A stretch of DNA of 64,000 nucleotides from DASVNK01 sp036383895 (lineage in GTDB: Bacteria > Verrucomicrobiota > Verrucomicrobiia > Limisphaerales > SXQI01). The first letter of the stretch is position 1. The number at the start of each line of letters is the position of its first letter. This document shows, in pieces, positions 44,724-54,242 of this stretch. Position numbers and translations under genes: made by a program. A model generated the notes under the pieces. The model saw only the letters and a list, made by a program, of their open reading frames with translations. It was not told where the DNA came from and did not search any database. Location: assembly GCA_036383895.1 (NCBI GenBank), contig DASVNK010000025.1, positions 62,001 to 126,000 on the forward strand. Direction: 5' to 3'.

Positions 44724-45054
44724 GCAGTTTCCGTATTTCGGATGGGTCTATTCGCGTCCGCAAATGCGGCATAGTCCCCGATAGAACGTGGACACTGGGG
44801 AAATTTCTTCTTACCCGCGTAAATTCTTCGCGCTGTGTCTGTTCAAAACTGTTCAGTGCTCTCCGGTAACGTTTCTGCGCCAGTCCGGAAGCAGGACAGC
44901 AAATCCCAACTTCAGGCAGCTGAAGCTCCGCGACTGCCCAAGACTGTGACACCTTGCGGAAACATCTGTTGCCGAACGGGACAGACCGGAATTTCGGTGA
45001 AGAAACTTACCTGGACGCGCTGCGAGCGGTACGACCACTGCTAATTGCAAGCCC
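44724..45054. other. 331-bp intergenic region before the GH9 gene
   Basis: No gene is supported. A small hairpin (CTTCAG, 4-nt loop, CTGAAG) is visible near 44909. I looked for cobalamin, cyclic-di-GMP and other riboswitch cores and did not find one. It probably holds the promoter of the GH9 gene and the end of the cyclase transcript. Confidence 0.5.
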
Positions 45055-48000
45055 GTGATCAGTGTTCCTTTTGTAAACCAAGCCTGCCCCCCGAGCGTTG
45101 TCGTTAACGCTCCGGTCAAAACCCGATTTCAAGGTGTTTTGAAGAAAGTTCATGTCGGTTTATTCATTCTCTTTTTCGGAATGATCTCCGGCGCGCCGAA
45201 AGTTCGTTCTGCAGTTATTACCGACGAAAATTCACTCTCCCTCCCAGCCATTGGCGATCATGGGCTTCGCGTTCTTTCGCCTACCGTTCTCGAACTCACG
45301 CTCATCAATACTCGCACGAGCACATCTGGCCGGGTGAATGCGTGGGATTTCGTCAACGATCAGTTTGTCGCCAACCTTCCCGCACCTTCGCAATTCGTCG
45401 TGAAGGCTAATGGCGCGACGATCGCGGTGCAAAGCGTCGGTTTTAAACGCCGCCCGCTCTACGCTCCGGAAACTCCGGGCGACCTGCGCATCGGAAGCCA
45501 TATCTACCTGAAGCTCGCTTCAGCTATCCCGACTGGTGCAGCGGTAGAGGTTACGAACCCGAGCGCGACCTACTGGGGCGCCGCGATGCGTTTTCAAGCG
45601 AGCGCGAATGGGGACCGTTACAGCCCTGCGGTGCACGTGAACCAGGTCGGCTACATGCCGAACTACCCCAAGAAGGCCATGGTTGGCTATTATCTCGGTT
45701 CCATGGGCGAACTGCCGATTCCCACCTTGCAGTTTCACCTTTACCATGCGCAGACCGGTGAGTTGGCCTACATCGGTGCGCTCCAGCAACGGCGCGACGT
45801 CGGCTTTAGCGCTACGCCCACTCCCTACCAGCAAGTCTACGAAGCGGACTTCACTGATCTTCAGCAACCGGGCGAATACATCATGGTCGTGCCTGACCTC
45901 GGTAGATCTTTTCCCTTCCGCATCAATGACGGCATCACCGCAAACTTCGCCCGCACTTACGCGCGCGGCTTGATGCACCAACGTTGCGGCGGCCCGAACA
46001 GCATGCCTTTCACTCGGCACACCCATGCCGATTGCCACACTGCCATGGTTGATGTGCCCACCATGGACGCGACCTTCTCCAAGACGCAGGAATTCTTAAA
46101 CAACCTCACTCAGGATTATCGTAGTGGCGACTTCGCCAACCGTCATCCAGCGCAACGGCTCCAAAACGTTAATGCCAGCCTCTACCCCTTTCAGCGCCAG
46201 GGGAAAATCGATGTGCGCGGCGGTCACCATGACGCTGGCGATTACAGCAAATACACAATCAACAGCGCGGGCTTGATTCACTTCCTGGTCTTTGCGGCAG
46301 ATTCCCTCGCCGGCGTCGGTGCGCTCGACAATCTTGGACTTCCCGAAAGCGGCGACGGCAAGAGCGACATCCTGCAGGAAGCGAAATGGGAAGCGGACTT
46401 CCTCGCGAAGATGCAGGATACCGACGGCGGATTTTACTTTTTGGTTTACCCAAAAGACCAGCGTTACGAAAACCGCGTCCTGCCGGAAAACGGTTTGCCC
46501 CAAGTGGTCTGGCCGAAGACCACCGCCGTTACCGCCGCAGCCGTCGCGGCCTTGGCCGAAGCCGGTTCCTCTCCGCTGATGAAAGCCCAATTTCCAACCG
46601 AAGCCGCACTCTACATGCAGAAAGCCAATGCCGGGTGGAACTTCTTGATGAACGCGATCTCGCGTTTCGGCAAAGATGGTTCGTATCAAAAAATCACGCA
46701 TTACGGTCACCAGTTCATCCACGACGACGAATTGGCGTGGGCCGCTGCGGCGATGTTTGCCGCCACCGGCGACAATCAATATCAGCAGAAGCTGTTCGAG
46801 TTCCTCCCGAACCCGAATGATCCGAACACCCGCCGCTGGACCTGGTGGAAATTGTTCGAAGGCTACGGTTGCGCAATCCGCACCTACGCGTTCGCAGCAC
46901 GCTCCGGTCGTCGCCAGGCTTCACAACTGAACACCGATTACCTGAACAAATGCATCTCGGAAATCACCGTCGCCGCGGATGACCATACCCGTTTCTCGAA
47001 ACAAAGCGCTTACGGCACGAGCTTGCCGAGCGAAAACAAATCTCAGGGCAATGCGGGCTGGTACTTCTCGAGCGAGCGCGCGTTCGACGTCACCGTCGCC
47101 TATCAACTTAACCCGAAGCCCGAATACATCGAAGCCGTCGTCGCGAACTTCAACTACGAAGCCGGCTCGAACCCGCTCAACATGACCTTCATCACTGGCA
47201 TCGGCCACAAGATGCAGCGCGATATCGTCAGCCAATACGCGTGGAACGATCATCGCATCCTGCCTCCTTCTGGCATCCCCCTTGGTAACGTGCAGCAGAG
47301 CGGTTATGGGTATCTCGAAGTTTACACCAAACCGCTCGTTCACTGGCCGAACGGTGTTGCCACCACGAATTGGGTTAACTCGTTGCCGGATCTGAGCTAT
47401 CCCGCCGACGGTACTTTCAACAACCAATACGGTTTCTACGATCGCTGGACTGACATGGTCAACACCACCGCCGAATTCGTCGTCATGGACCAGGCGCGTT
47501 CGCTCGCGAGCCTCGCCTTCTGGATGGCGCAAGGCACCAAGAAGACCCAGCCATGGGTGCCCGTTCAGGGACAGATTGTGGCGAACACAAATCCCATTCA
47601 GGCCGATGCTCCCGCGAGCCTTTCGTTGATCGCTCCCGGCATTGACCTAAGCGAAGCGCACGTCATTTGGGAAATTCGCTACCAGGAACCGAAAATTGGA
47701 AACCCGGTAATTTTCACACCGAAATTCTCTGGCGACCACTGGGTCGAGGCCGAAGGCGTGCTGCCTGATGGTCGCCGCATCATGGCCCGGGGTTCATTTG
47801 TCGCGAATACCTCGGCAAACATTCCGCCCAACTCACACCAAGCGGCTCCGCTCTCCGTCGGGCCCGACATGGTCGCGCTCTATCACCTCGACAGCAACAC
47901 CGCCGATTCCACCTTGCGCCGTCCAAGTCTCGCGCTCAAAGGCAACGCTCGCCTCGACAGCAGCAATCTCGGCTGGATGGCGGCCCGCAATGGAAAAGCA

Positions 48001-48684
48001 CTTCGCTTTCTCGACCTCGGCGACCAGGCCACCATGCAGATTCCTGCCTCCTCGCTCGGCGTCACTGCGCAGACGACCGCGATCGTGCTCGAAGGCATGA
48101 TCTACGTGAACGAGTTCAAAGGCTGGGACCGCGACGTGGCGACGATCTTCTCATTGTCCGAAGCGTGGAACGCGAACATCGAACTGAAAGAGGACAAATA
48201 TGAAGGTGCGTTCGTCAAAGGCGGTAGCTGGTGGTCTTTCAAAGCACCTGAGTTGAGGAAATCATTCCAAACGAAAACCTGGCACCACCTCCGCATGGCG
48301 ATCACCCGCTCCGGTTATGAAGTTCGGCTCGATGGTAAGTTGATCGCTTCCGTTGCCACCGCCGACCTGAACAACTGGGGAAATACCGCGCACGCAGTCA
48401 CGCTCACGATGGGCAATTTTGACGGGTGGATCGACGAAGTGGTAATTCGCAGCGAAAATGCCACCACCGCGACCGCAGCATCGCTGACCCCGATCGGCGG
48501 CGGACCGCAAGGCTTCCGCATGCGAGTCACAGGTAAAGCTGGCAACACCTACATGATCCAGGCTTCGCAGGATAACAGATCGTGGAACAATTTGGGGCAG
48601 CTAACGCTCTCGACCACTACCGGCGAATTTACGGATACCAGCAAAACGCCGGTCGTGCGCATGTATCGCGCTTTGAAGCTCTAG
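45055..48684 (+). CDS. Exported glycoside hydrolase family 9 protein with LamG domain
   Basis: A 1209-residue secreted enzyme. The open frame starts at a GTG, but a TTG at 45139 gives the better signal peptide (KKVHVGLFILFFGMISG). An N-terminal Ig-like domain typical of GH9 spans about 190-290 (VHVNQVGYMPNYPKKAMVG). The catalytic (alpha/alpha)6 region spans about 310-830, with the GGHHDAGDYSKY aspartates near 389 and the proton-donor Glu in NTTAEFVVMDQA near 802. A LamG-type domain follows at about 935-1130 and a short YMIQASQDNRSW module ends the protein. GH9 enzymes cut beta-1,4-glucans or related polymers; the substrate is inferred. A hairpin terminator follows. Confidence 0.92.
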   Translation: MISVPFVNQACPPSVVVNAPVKTRFQGVLKKVHVGLFILFFGMISGAPKVRSAVITDENSLSLPAIGDHGLRVLSPTVLELTLINTRTSTSGRVNAWDFVNDQFVANLPAPSQFVVKANGATIAVQSVGFKRRPLYAPETPGDLRIGSHIYLKLASAIPTGAAVEVTNPSATYWGAAMRFQASANGDRYSPAVHVNQVGYMPNYPKKAMVGYYLGSMGELPIPTLQFHLYHAQTGELAYIGALQQRRDVGFSATPTPYQQVYEADFTDLQQPGEYIMVVPDLGRSFPFRINDGITANFARTYARGLMHQRCGGPNSMPFTRHTHADCHTAMVDVPTMDATFSKTQEFLNNLTQDYRSGDFANRHPAQRLQNVNASLYPFQRQGKIDVRGGHHDAGDYSKYTINSAGLIHFLVFAADSLAGVGALDNLGLPESGDGKSDILQEAKWEADFLAKMQDTDGGFYFLVYPKDQRYENRVLPENGLPQVVWPKTTAVTAAAVAALAEAGSSPLMKAQFPTEAALYMQKANAGWNFLMNAISRFGKDGSYQKITHYGHQFIHDDELAWAAAAMFAATGDNQYQQKLFEFLPNPNDPNTRRWTWWKLFEGYGCAIRTYAFAARSGRRQASQLNTDYLNKCISEITVAADDHTRFSKQSAYGTSLPSENKSQGNAGWYFSSERAFDVTVAYQLNPKPEYIEAVVANFNYEAGSNPLNMTFITGIGHKMQRDIVSQYAWNDHRILPPSGIPLGNVQQSGYGYLEVYTKPLVHWPNGVATTNWVNSLPDLSYPADGTFNNQYGFYDRWTDMVNTTAEFVVMDQARSLASLAFWMAQGTKKTQPWVPVQGQIVANTNPIQADAPASLSLIAPGIDLSEAHVIWEIRYQEPKIGNPVIFTPKFSGDHWVEAEGVLPDGRRIMARGSFVANTSANIPPNSHQAAPLSVGPDMVALYHLDSNTADSTLRRPSLALKGNARLDSSNLGWMAARNGKALRFLDLGDQATMQIPASSLGVTAQTTAIVLEGMIYVNEFKGWDRDVATIFSLSEAWNANIELKEDKYEGAFVKGGSWWSFKAPELRKSFQTKTWHHLRMAITRSGYEVRLDGKLIASVATADLNNWGNTAHAVTLTMGNFDGWIDEVVIRSENATTATAASLTPIGGGPQGFRMRVTGKAGNTYMIQASQDNRSWNNLGQLTLSTTTGEFTDTSKTPVVRMYRALKL

Positions 48685-48714
48685 CCCACCCGAAGCAAAA
48701 TTCAAAATCAACAA

Positions 48715-48742
48715 AAGGCTCGCTCCGCAAGGAGCGAGCCTT
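48715..48742. terminator. Bidirectional terminator between the GH9 and response-regulator genes
   Basis: AAGGCTCGCTCC and GGAGCGAGCCTT form a perfect 12-bp stem with a GCAA loop. A better T-tract follows on the minus strand (TTTTGTTG), serving the response-regulator gene. It also lies 30 nt past the GH9 stop. Confidence 0.85.
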
Positions 48743-48767
48743 AGTTGTTAGCAACTCCTGCCAAATC

Positions 48768-49478
48768 TCAACTCTCCCGCCAGTGAATCGCGTGCTGCAC
48801 CAGCTCGGTTGAGTTTTTCAGATTCAGCTTCTCTTTAATGTGAGCGCGATGCGTTTCCACCGTCTTAATGCTGAGGTGCAGTTTCTCGGCGATCTGTCGC
48901 GTGGTGCATCCCTGCCCGATTAACGTAAACACCTCCAGCTCGCGATCGCTCAAATCCTCCAGCGGTGATCCCGTCCTCGATCCGCCTCGCCCCAGCAATT
49001 GGAACATCGTCCGCTTGCTCATCGACTCGCTCAAGTACACTTCCCCCGCGAGCACCTGCCGGATTGCGCCCAGCACTTTATCGACCGCTTCCTGCTTCAT
49101 GATATATCCCTGCGCCCCGGCCTTCAGCGACCTCATCGCGTAAAGGTTCTCATCATGCATCGACAGCATCAGAATCTTGATTTGCGGCACATGTATCTTC
49201 AGGTTCTTCAGCACTTCGATGCCGTTCGCATCCTTCAAAGTCACATCCAACAAAATCAAATCCGGCGAAATCTTTTTGACCTGTTCGAGAGCTACATGCC
49301 AATCGTCGGACGAACCGATCACGCGCAAATCCTTCTGCGCATTGATCAACTCCTTCAGCCCCTGGACCATGATCGGGTGGTCGTCGATGATGTAAATCTT
49401 CGTCTTTCCGAGTCCCTTATCTACGCTCCCGCTCTTCGCCTCGCCAACCTCTTCCTTTTCCAAAGTCTTCATTGTCAT
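48768..49478 (-). CDS. NarL/LuxR-family response regulator
   Basis: The ATG at 49478 is chosen because the receiver domain begins soon after (KIYIIDDHPIMVQGLKELI); the open frame reaches 49610 without added domain content. The receiver's phospho-acceptor Asp is in DLILLDVTLKD. The C-terminal HTH is LSDRELEVFTLIGQGCTTRQIAEKL, then LSIKTVETHRAHIKEKL. The 236-residue protein binds DNA on phosphorylation. No histidine kinase gene is adjacent, so the partner is elsewhere. It is followed by a strong terminator. Confidence 0.92.
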   Translation of the reverse strand: MTMKTLEKEEVGEAKSGSVDKGLGKTKIYIIDDHPIMVQGLKELINAQKDLRVIGSSDDWHVALEQVKKISPDLILLDVTLKDANGIEVLKNLKIHVPQIKILMLSMHDENLYAMRSLKAGAQGYIMKQEAVDKVLGAIRQVLAGEVYLSESMSKRTMFQLLGRGGSRTGSPLEDLSDRELEVFTLIGQGCTTRQIAEKLHLSIKTVETHRAHIKEKLNLKNSTELVQHAIHWRES

Positions 49479-49683
49479 ATGCGTCAAAATCCGCCCAGTG
49501 GCGGGGTCACCGCTGGGCCACAGCGCGTTCGCGGCCTGCAAATTTCTTAGCGTGAAGGCAAGGACAGGAACAATCAGTAGATGCCACCGAGCCGAACTCA
49601 GTAGAACCATGACAGCAGATAGGGTGTGGAAAATCCGAACGAAGCGAGCGAGTGTTCCGGTTCGCGCGCCGTTGAAACCGGGG

Positions 49684-50901
49684 CTACATCTGTTCCGCGG
49701 CGACCACCCGCGTAATTTCTTCCAGCGTTGTCTCGCCGCGAATCACGCGATCCAATCCCAGCGTCCAAAGCGTATGCATTCCCTGCCGCACCGCGATTTC
49801 CTGGAGCGCGCGCGTGGGAAGTTTTTGCAAAACCGAATCGCGCAGCACTTCATCGACGACGAGCATTTCCGTGAGAGCTGTCCGCCCCTGGAATCCAGTA
49901 TCCAGGCAGCGCTCGCAACCGGCCCCCTTCCGGAATTGCGCCACATCGATCTGCTCCTGCGACAACAAACGCAGCGCCGCCGGTTCCGGTTCGTATGGCA
50001 CCGAACAATCGGAGCAATTCTTCCGAATGAGCCGCAAGCCAAGAACACCGGTAATGCTCGACGCCAAAAGGAACGGCTCCAGTTCCATGTTGATCAATCG
50101 CGCGAAAACGCCCGCCGTGCTTCCGCTGTGAATCGTGCTAATCACTAAATGCCCCGTCAGGCCCGCCTGCACCGCGATCGCCGCCGTCTCCGCATCCCGA
50201 ATCTCACCAATCATGATCACTTGCGGGTCCTGCCGCATCAACGACCGCAACGCGATCGGATACGTGAACTCCTTCGCGCGATTCACCTGCGCCTGGCTGA
50301 TCATCGGCAAATGAAACTCCACCGGATCTTCCACCGTGCTGATGCTGATCGTCGGCCCATGCTTCTGCACCAACTGATACAGCGCGGAATAAATCGCCGT
50401 CGTTTTTCCCGAACCCGTCGGGCCCGTCAGCAGAATCAATCCATTCGGTTTCTGGATCAGATTCATAAACACGCGCAACGTCTCCGCATCGAAACCAAGC
50501 GTCACCAGGTCAAACGTCCGGTTACTCGGATCAAAAATTCGGATGACGATCTTCTCCCCGCGAACCGTTGGGAAAGTAGAAATACGAAGTTCCACCCCTC
50601 CGATGTCCGAACTGGCTGGCGCGTGTCCTTCCTGCGGCACATCAGTTTGGTAGCTAATTAAATTCGCCATCACCTTCAGCCGCCCCGAAACTTTCTCCAT
50701 CAGCTCCAACGGCAGATGCACCAACTCCTGCAACACGCCGATCAAACGGATCCGCACCACCAGCGTGCTTTCCCACGGCTCAATATGAATGTCGCTCGCG
50801 CCTGCCTTCACCGCGTCCAGCACGATGTAATTCACCAACGCCCCAATTTCGATGTTCTGGTAGTTCGGAACCGACTCCAGGTAGCGTGTTGTTTGGTTCA
50901 T
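49684..50901 (-). CDS. PilB/GspE-type secretion or pilus assembly ATPase
   Basis: A 405-residue hexameric ATPase core. Walker A GPTGSGKTTAIYS, the Asp box ISTVEDPVEFH, Walker B DPQVIMIGEIRDAETA and the His box TGHLVISTIHSG are present. A C-terminal zinc motif has CSDC and CERC. It lacks the N-terminal MshEN/T2SSE_N domain of full-length PilB (about 560 residues), so it is a short form. No pilC, pilD or secretin is adjacent, and the flanking genes encode a regulator and a glycosyltransferase. It may serve type IV pili or a type II system encoded elsewhere. Confidence 0.92.
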   Translation of the reverse strand: MNQTTRYLESVPNYQNIEIGALVNYIVLDAVKAGASDIHIEPWESTLVVRIRLIGVLQELVHLPLELMEKVSGRLKVMANLISYQTDVPQEGHAPASSDIGGVELRISTFPTVRGEKIVIRIFDPSNRTFDLVTLGFDAETLRVFMNLIQKPNGLILLTGPTGSGKTTAIYSALYQLVQKHGPTISISTVEDPVEFHLPMISQAQVNRAKEFTYPIALRSLMRQDPQVIMIGEIRDAETAAIAVQAGLTGHLVISTIHSGSTAGVFARLINMELEPFLLASSITGVLGLRLIRKNCSDCSVPYEPEPAALRLLSQEQIDVAQFRKGAGCERCLDTGFQGRTALTEMLVVDEVLRDSVLQKLPTRALQEIAVRQGMHTLWTLGLDRVIRGETTLEEITRVVAAEQM

Positions 50902-50946
50902 TCCCGTTCCTTCTTCGACTATTTGCCTCTAGCCTCGTTCTTGGTT

Positions 50947-52317
50947 TTAGTTGTTCTGCCAAACTTCAATGGTCTGCACTAAATAATTTTCGATCTGGTC
51001 CAGCATCGAGCTTTCGCTGTAACGCATCATCACTTCCTGCTGCGCGTTCTCCACGATCTGCGACCGCAACGCAGGTTGCATTTGAACTTCCTGGATCCGC
51101 GAAGCCAATTCCAAAGGCTCGCCCGGTTTGTAAACCCAGCCGTTTTCTCCCGGCCGCAGCAACTCGCGCACGCCGCCCGACTTCGCCGCGATCACCGGAA
51201 TCCCGGCCGCCATCGCTTCCAACGGCGTCAGCGCGAACGGCTCGTCCCATTCAGAGCAATAGATGAATCCATCGTGCTGCCGATACACCGCTGCTAAATC
51301 TTTCTGCTGATTCGATATGGTTAAAAACTCGACGGGCAAACTTTGCTGAATCACGTACGACCGAAGTTGCGCCATCTGATCCGACTGCCCGCGCCCGTAA
51401 ACACTCAGCGAAGCCCGCACCTCGTGATCCCGCGCCAGCTTCAACGCCTGCAACACCGTCATCACCCCGCTTTGTGAACCCAAGCGCGAGATGACCAGAA
51501 ACTTCTTCGGCGTCTCGCCCACCGATTTCTGATCCGCGTAAAACTTTTCCGTGGGAATCCCCGGGTAAATCACCTCCGCATGTGAAACTCGAAAACCCGC
51601 GTGCTCCGCCTCGGCCTTCATCGCCTGGCTGCAGAAATAAAGCCGGTCGAAATGAAACGCATTGATCGAGCACGGCTGCACCGTCGCCGCCGCCTTGCCC
51701 CACAATTCCGGCACGCGCTCATAACCTTTCATCATGCGCGTCGGAATCATTTCCGAAATCTTGTCTCGTTGCCCGCTCGCTTCCAGGCTCGCCCGCAACA
51801 TCCCCGCCGCGAGTCCCGGCTTATCCGTATTCCACCAACGCAGCCACGGATCTTCCTTGATGCCGTTCGTCATCCAATCATCCGCCACGTCATAGACCGT
51901 CGGAATCTTCGTATTCCTCAGCGTGAAGATGATCGATTTGGAAAGCCCGTTCAGGCTGAAGACGTAAATCAACTGCGGTAGGAAATTCGAAATCACTTCG
52001 CGCACCGCTTCGTTGTTGTGCGCTTCGATCTCCTTCATCTCCCCGTAACCCGTCACCTCGGGCGCATCGAACTTCCCATTCAACATCAACCGCCGTTCGA
52101 TATCCGGATCTCGCTGCTCCTGTTGCAACCCGTGCTTCGATGTCAGCACATGAATCTCGTGCCCGCGCTTCTGCAACAAATTACAAATCGACTCACACCG
52201 AAAATCGAACAGCCCCGCGTGCAGCGGTGGGTACAGATTTACTATGACAAGGATTCTCACTTGGTTAGTGCTGACTGCCGCCAGAGAATAAGCAGCTCGC
52301 AACCCGTTGAGAAGCAA
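50947..52317 (-). CDS. Glycosyltransferase family 4 protein
   Basis: A 456-residue GT-B protein. The acceptor half starts RILVIVNLYPPLHAGLFDF. The donor half has FLVISRLGSQSGVMTVLQAL and the GT4 E-x7-E motif in SEWDEPFALTPLEAMAAGIPVIAAKSGG. It would transfer a sugar from a nucleotide donor to a surface glycan; the donor is unknown. The first 20 residues are not needed for the fold, so a start near 52260 is possible. It lies 45 nt upstream of the ATPase gene. Confidence 0.92.
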   Translation of the reverse strand: MLLNGLRAAYSLAAVSTNQVRILVIVNLYPPLHAGLFDFRCESICNLLQKRGHEIHVLTSKHGLQQEQRDPDIERRLMLNGKFDAPEVTGYGEMKEIEAHNNEAVREVISNFLPQLIYVFSLNGLSKSIIFTLRNTKIPTVYDVADDWMTNGIKEDPWLRWWNTDKPGLAAGMLRASLEASGQRDKISEMIPTRMMKGYERVPELWGKAAATVQPCSINAFHFDRLYFCSQAMKAEAEHAGFRVSHAEVIYPGIPTEKFYADQKSVGETPKKFLVISRLGSQSGVMTVLQALKLARDHEVRASLSVYGRGQSDQMAQLRSYVIQQSLPVEFLTISNQQKDLAAVYRQHDGFIYCSEWDEPFALTPLEAMAAGIPVIAAKSGGVRELLRPGENGWVYKPGEPLELASRIQEVQMQPALRSQIVENAQQEVMMRYSESSMLDQIENYLVQTIEVWQNN

Positions 52318-52471
52318 GATTTCCCGCCCAGGGAAGCACCCAATCCTGCCACTCTTTCCTCGGTAACTCCGCGTTAGACGGAGAAACCTCGAATTCTTCT
52401 CACCTCTTTCGCGGAATTCTTGAAATTTGCGTCCGAAGGCCGCTGCCAGCGCTAACTCCAGGTCAAAAGCG

Positions 52472-52496
52472 AAAAAGCCACGCTAGGCAGCGTGGC
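52472..52496 (-). terminator. Terminator of the small minus-strand gene
   Basis: GCCACGCT (52477-52484) and AGCGTGGC (52489-52496) form an 8-bp stem. On the minus strand it is followed by TTTTTC. It lies 30 nt past the small gene's stop. Confidence 0.75.
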
Positions 52497-52526
52497 CAAC
52501 TTCTTTAAATTCGGATTTTGTGTTTT

Positions 52527-52706
52527 TTAAGGTCTCGCTTCGATCATCTCCTGGTTAGCGGTCCAATCTCCCAAGTGGATGTATTGTTTAATCTTGCGCC
52601 GTTCGTATCTATGCTTGTGAGGTTTATCCGGCCGGTCAGCAGTCTGGCGGAATGGATTCTTAGCTGTCCGGAGAACGTCGCTGATTACATCCAATGATTT
52701 TGCCAT
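52527..52706 (-). CDS. Small basic hypothetical protein
   Basis: A 59-residue protein starting at the ATG at 52706, with a GGAAG ribosome site 9 nt before and a clear terminator after, which supports a real gene. Sequence pattern: AKSLDVISDVLRTAKNPFRQ, then a Lys/Arg/His-rich middle (DKPHKHRYERRKIKQYIH). It may bind RNA or DNA; this is inferred only from charge. No family recognised. Confidence 0.6.
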   Translation of the reverse strand: MAKSLDVISDVLRTAKNPFRQTADRPDKPHKHRYERRKIKQYIHLGDWTANQEMIEARP

Positions 52707-53336
52707 AGTTTCGATCTTCCTTTCTGAAAAGCAATGAGCGTGAAGAATGCCAACTATCGAAGAAGACTGAGCGATTCGGACTTTTTCCACACTTCATCGC
52801 AGTCATAGTGAGGTTTCACCCACACGATACAAACTTTCACACGATCGTTCAAGGGATTTCACCGCGATTTTTCAAAATAGTCTGGCTAATTCGCGACATC
52901 GTGGCCGGAAAGCGACCGGCGAAATTTGATCAGCGAGAAAAACTTCAACAATCCCAGCGTTCGGCTAACCTCTTCCCAGTGCCCCTAAGCCCCCGACACA
53001 CGCGTGTTTTGCTCCTCCTCGCAGCACTTGCCTTCGCCGCGATCTTAGGCGTTGGGAATGTAGTGAACATTCCCGTCCAATTTTCCTTCCTTCTGTCCCT
53101 TCCCTCCCGAACGCGCGTGTTTGCTTTTGCGCCTCTCGTTTTCACCCCGGAGGGGTGTTTGGAAAGTAGCCGGTGCGCAAGCGAGTCTTCGAGCGCAGCC
53201 ACCGGTTCCTGCATTCCTATTTTCCTTTGCACCCCGGCGGGGTGCCGGAATTTCATTCACGTTCACCCGAATAACTAACTACACACCACACCCACTTTGC
53301 GCTCGGAAATTGCGACGCCTCGATTACCGTCTCACC
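52707..53336. other. 630-bp intergenic region with palindromic repeats
   Basis: No gene is supported. Two open frames (52808-53278 plus, 52945-53256 minus) mostly translate the palindromic repeat at 53143-53245. A promoter for the LamG gene should lie near its end. Confidence 0.5.
53143..53245. repeat. CACCCCGG-type palindromic repeat element
   Basis: Two near-identical palindromes, CACCCCGGAGGGGTG (53143-53157) and GCACCCCGGCGGGGTGC (53229-53245), flank an inner inverted pair (AGCCGGTG at 53168-53175 and CACCGGTT near 53200). The element looks like a dispersed structured repeat of the kind that fills verrucomicrobial and planctomycete intergenic regions. Confidence 0.65.
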
Positions 53337-54176
53337 ATGTTCCACATTCTTTTACCTGCGGCCGTTGTGGCTCTCACGACCACCGTTCTGGCAGCCGATG
53401 TCGAAAAAGGTTTGGTCTTCCGCGCCAGTTTCGATTCAACACTGGAAGCCGAGATCGGCACCGGCGACCGCAAACTCTACTGGTCGGGTAAAATGGAACT
53501 GCCGCCAAAAACCTCCGCTCCCGGCTTGCCCACCAGCGCCGTCATCACTCACGAAAAGTCCGGCGGCGTCTCGGGCGGTTACCTCAAGTTCCAAAAGAAA
53601 GCTCCCGAAACGGTCTTCTTCCACGCCAAGGGCAACATGCCTTACAACAAAACGAACTGGAATGGCACCGTCTCGTTCTGGCTGAAGCTCACTCCCGATG
53701 AAGACCTCGAACCCGGCTTCACCGATCCCATTCAAATCACCGACAAAGCATGGAACAAATCCGCTTTCTTCGTCGAGTTCAGCAAGGACGAAAAACCGCG
53801 CGAGTTCCGCCTCGGCGTCTATGCTGATTTCGAAGTGTGGAATCCTCAGAACAAGAAATGGGAAGACATCCCGATGTCCGAAAAACCTCTCGCGCCCGTC
53901 CTTCGCCCGCCGTTCACCCGGGAGAAATGGACCCACGTCGCCTTCACGTTCGAAAACTTCAACACCGGCAAACCGAACGGCCTAGCCCGCCTCTACCTCA
54001 ACGGCGAAGAACGCGCCGTCCTTAAAGAGCGCACCCAAACCTTCACTTGGGATTATGAGAAAGCCCTCATCATGCTCGGCCTAAGCTACGTCGGCGGCTT
54101 CGATGAACTGGCAATTTATGATCGGCCACTCTCGGCCGCAGAAATCGGCACGCTGCATTCCAAGGCAACAAAATAG
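53337..54176 (+). CDS. Exported LamG (concanavalin-like) domain protein
   Basis: The ATG at 53337 gives 279 residues with a signal peptide (FHILLPAAVVALTTTVLAAD). The upstream extension reads through the repeat element and is excluded. The body is a jellyroll LamG domain: GLVFRASFDSTLEAEIG, then NWNGTVSFWLKL, WTHVAFTFENF, GLARLYLNGE and GGFDELAIYDRPLSAAEI. It likely binds carbohydrate or acts as a secreted scaffold. The neighbouring minus-strand Gfo/Idh oxidoreductase and PQQ-type protein suggest a role in polysaccharide use. Confidence 0.88.
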   Translation: MFHILLPAAVVALTTTVLAADVEKGLVFRASFDSTLEAEIGTGDRKLYWSGKMELPPKTSAPGLPTSAVITHEKSGGVSGGYLKFQKKAPETVFFHAKGNMPYNKTNWNGTVSFWLKLTPDEDLEPGFTDPIQITDKAWNKSAFFVEFSKDEKPREFRLGVYADFEVWNPQNKKWEDIPMSEKPLAPVLRPPFTREKWTHVAFTFENFNTGKPNGLARLYLNGEERAVLKERTQTFTWDYEKALIMLGLSYVGGFDELAIYDRPLSAAEIGTLHSKATK

Positions 54177-54242
54177 CGCCTGCACAAAAGTGCAATACGA
54201 ACTCTCAAGTCTCCTTCAGTTGATTGTCGACGAGCTAAAACC

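Noticed and set aside
44724..45054. Possible riboswitch before the GH9 gene
   Set aside because: Short GC-rich stretches resembled a cobalamin core, but the conserved core order was not present and GH9 has no link to that cofactor.
52808..53278. 156-codon plus-strand frame with a hydrophobic stretch
   Set aside because: Its 3' half is the translated palindromic repeat, and the rest has no start context or family similarity.
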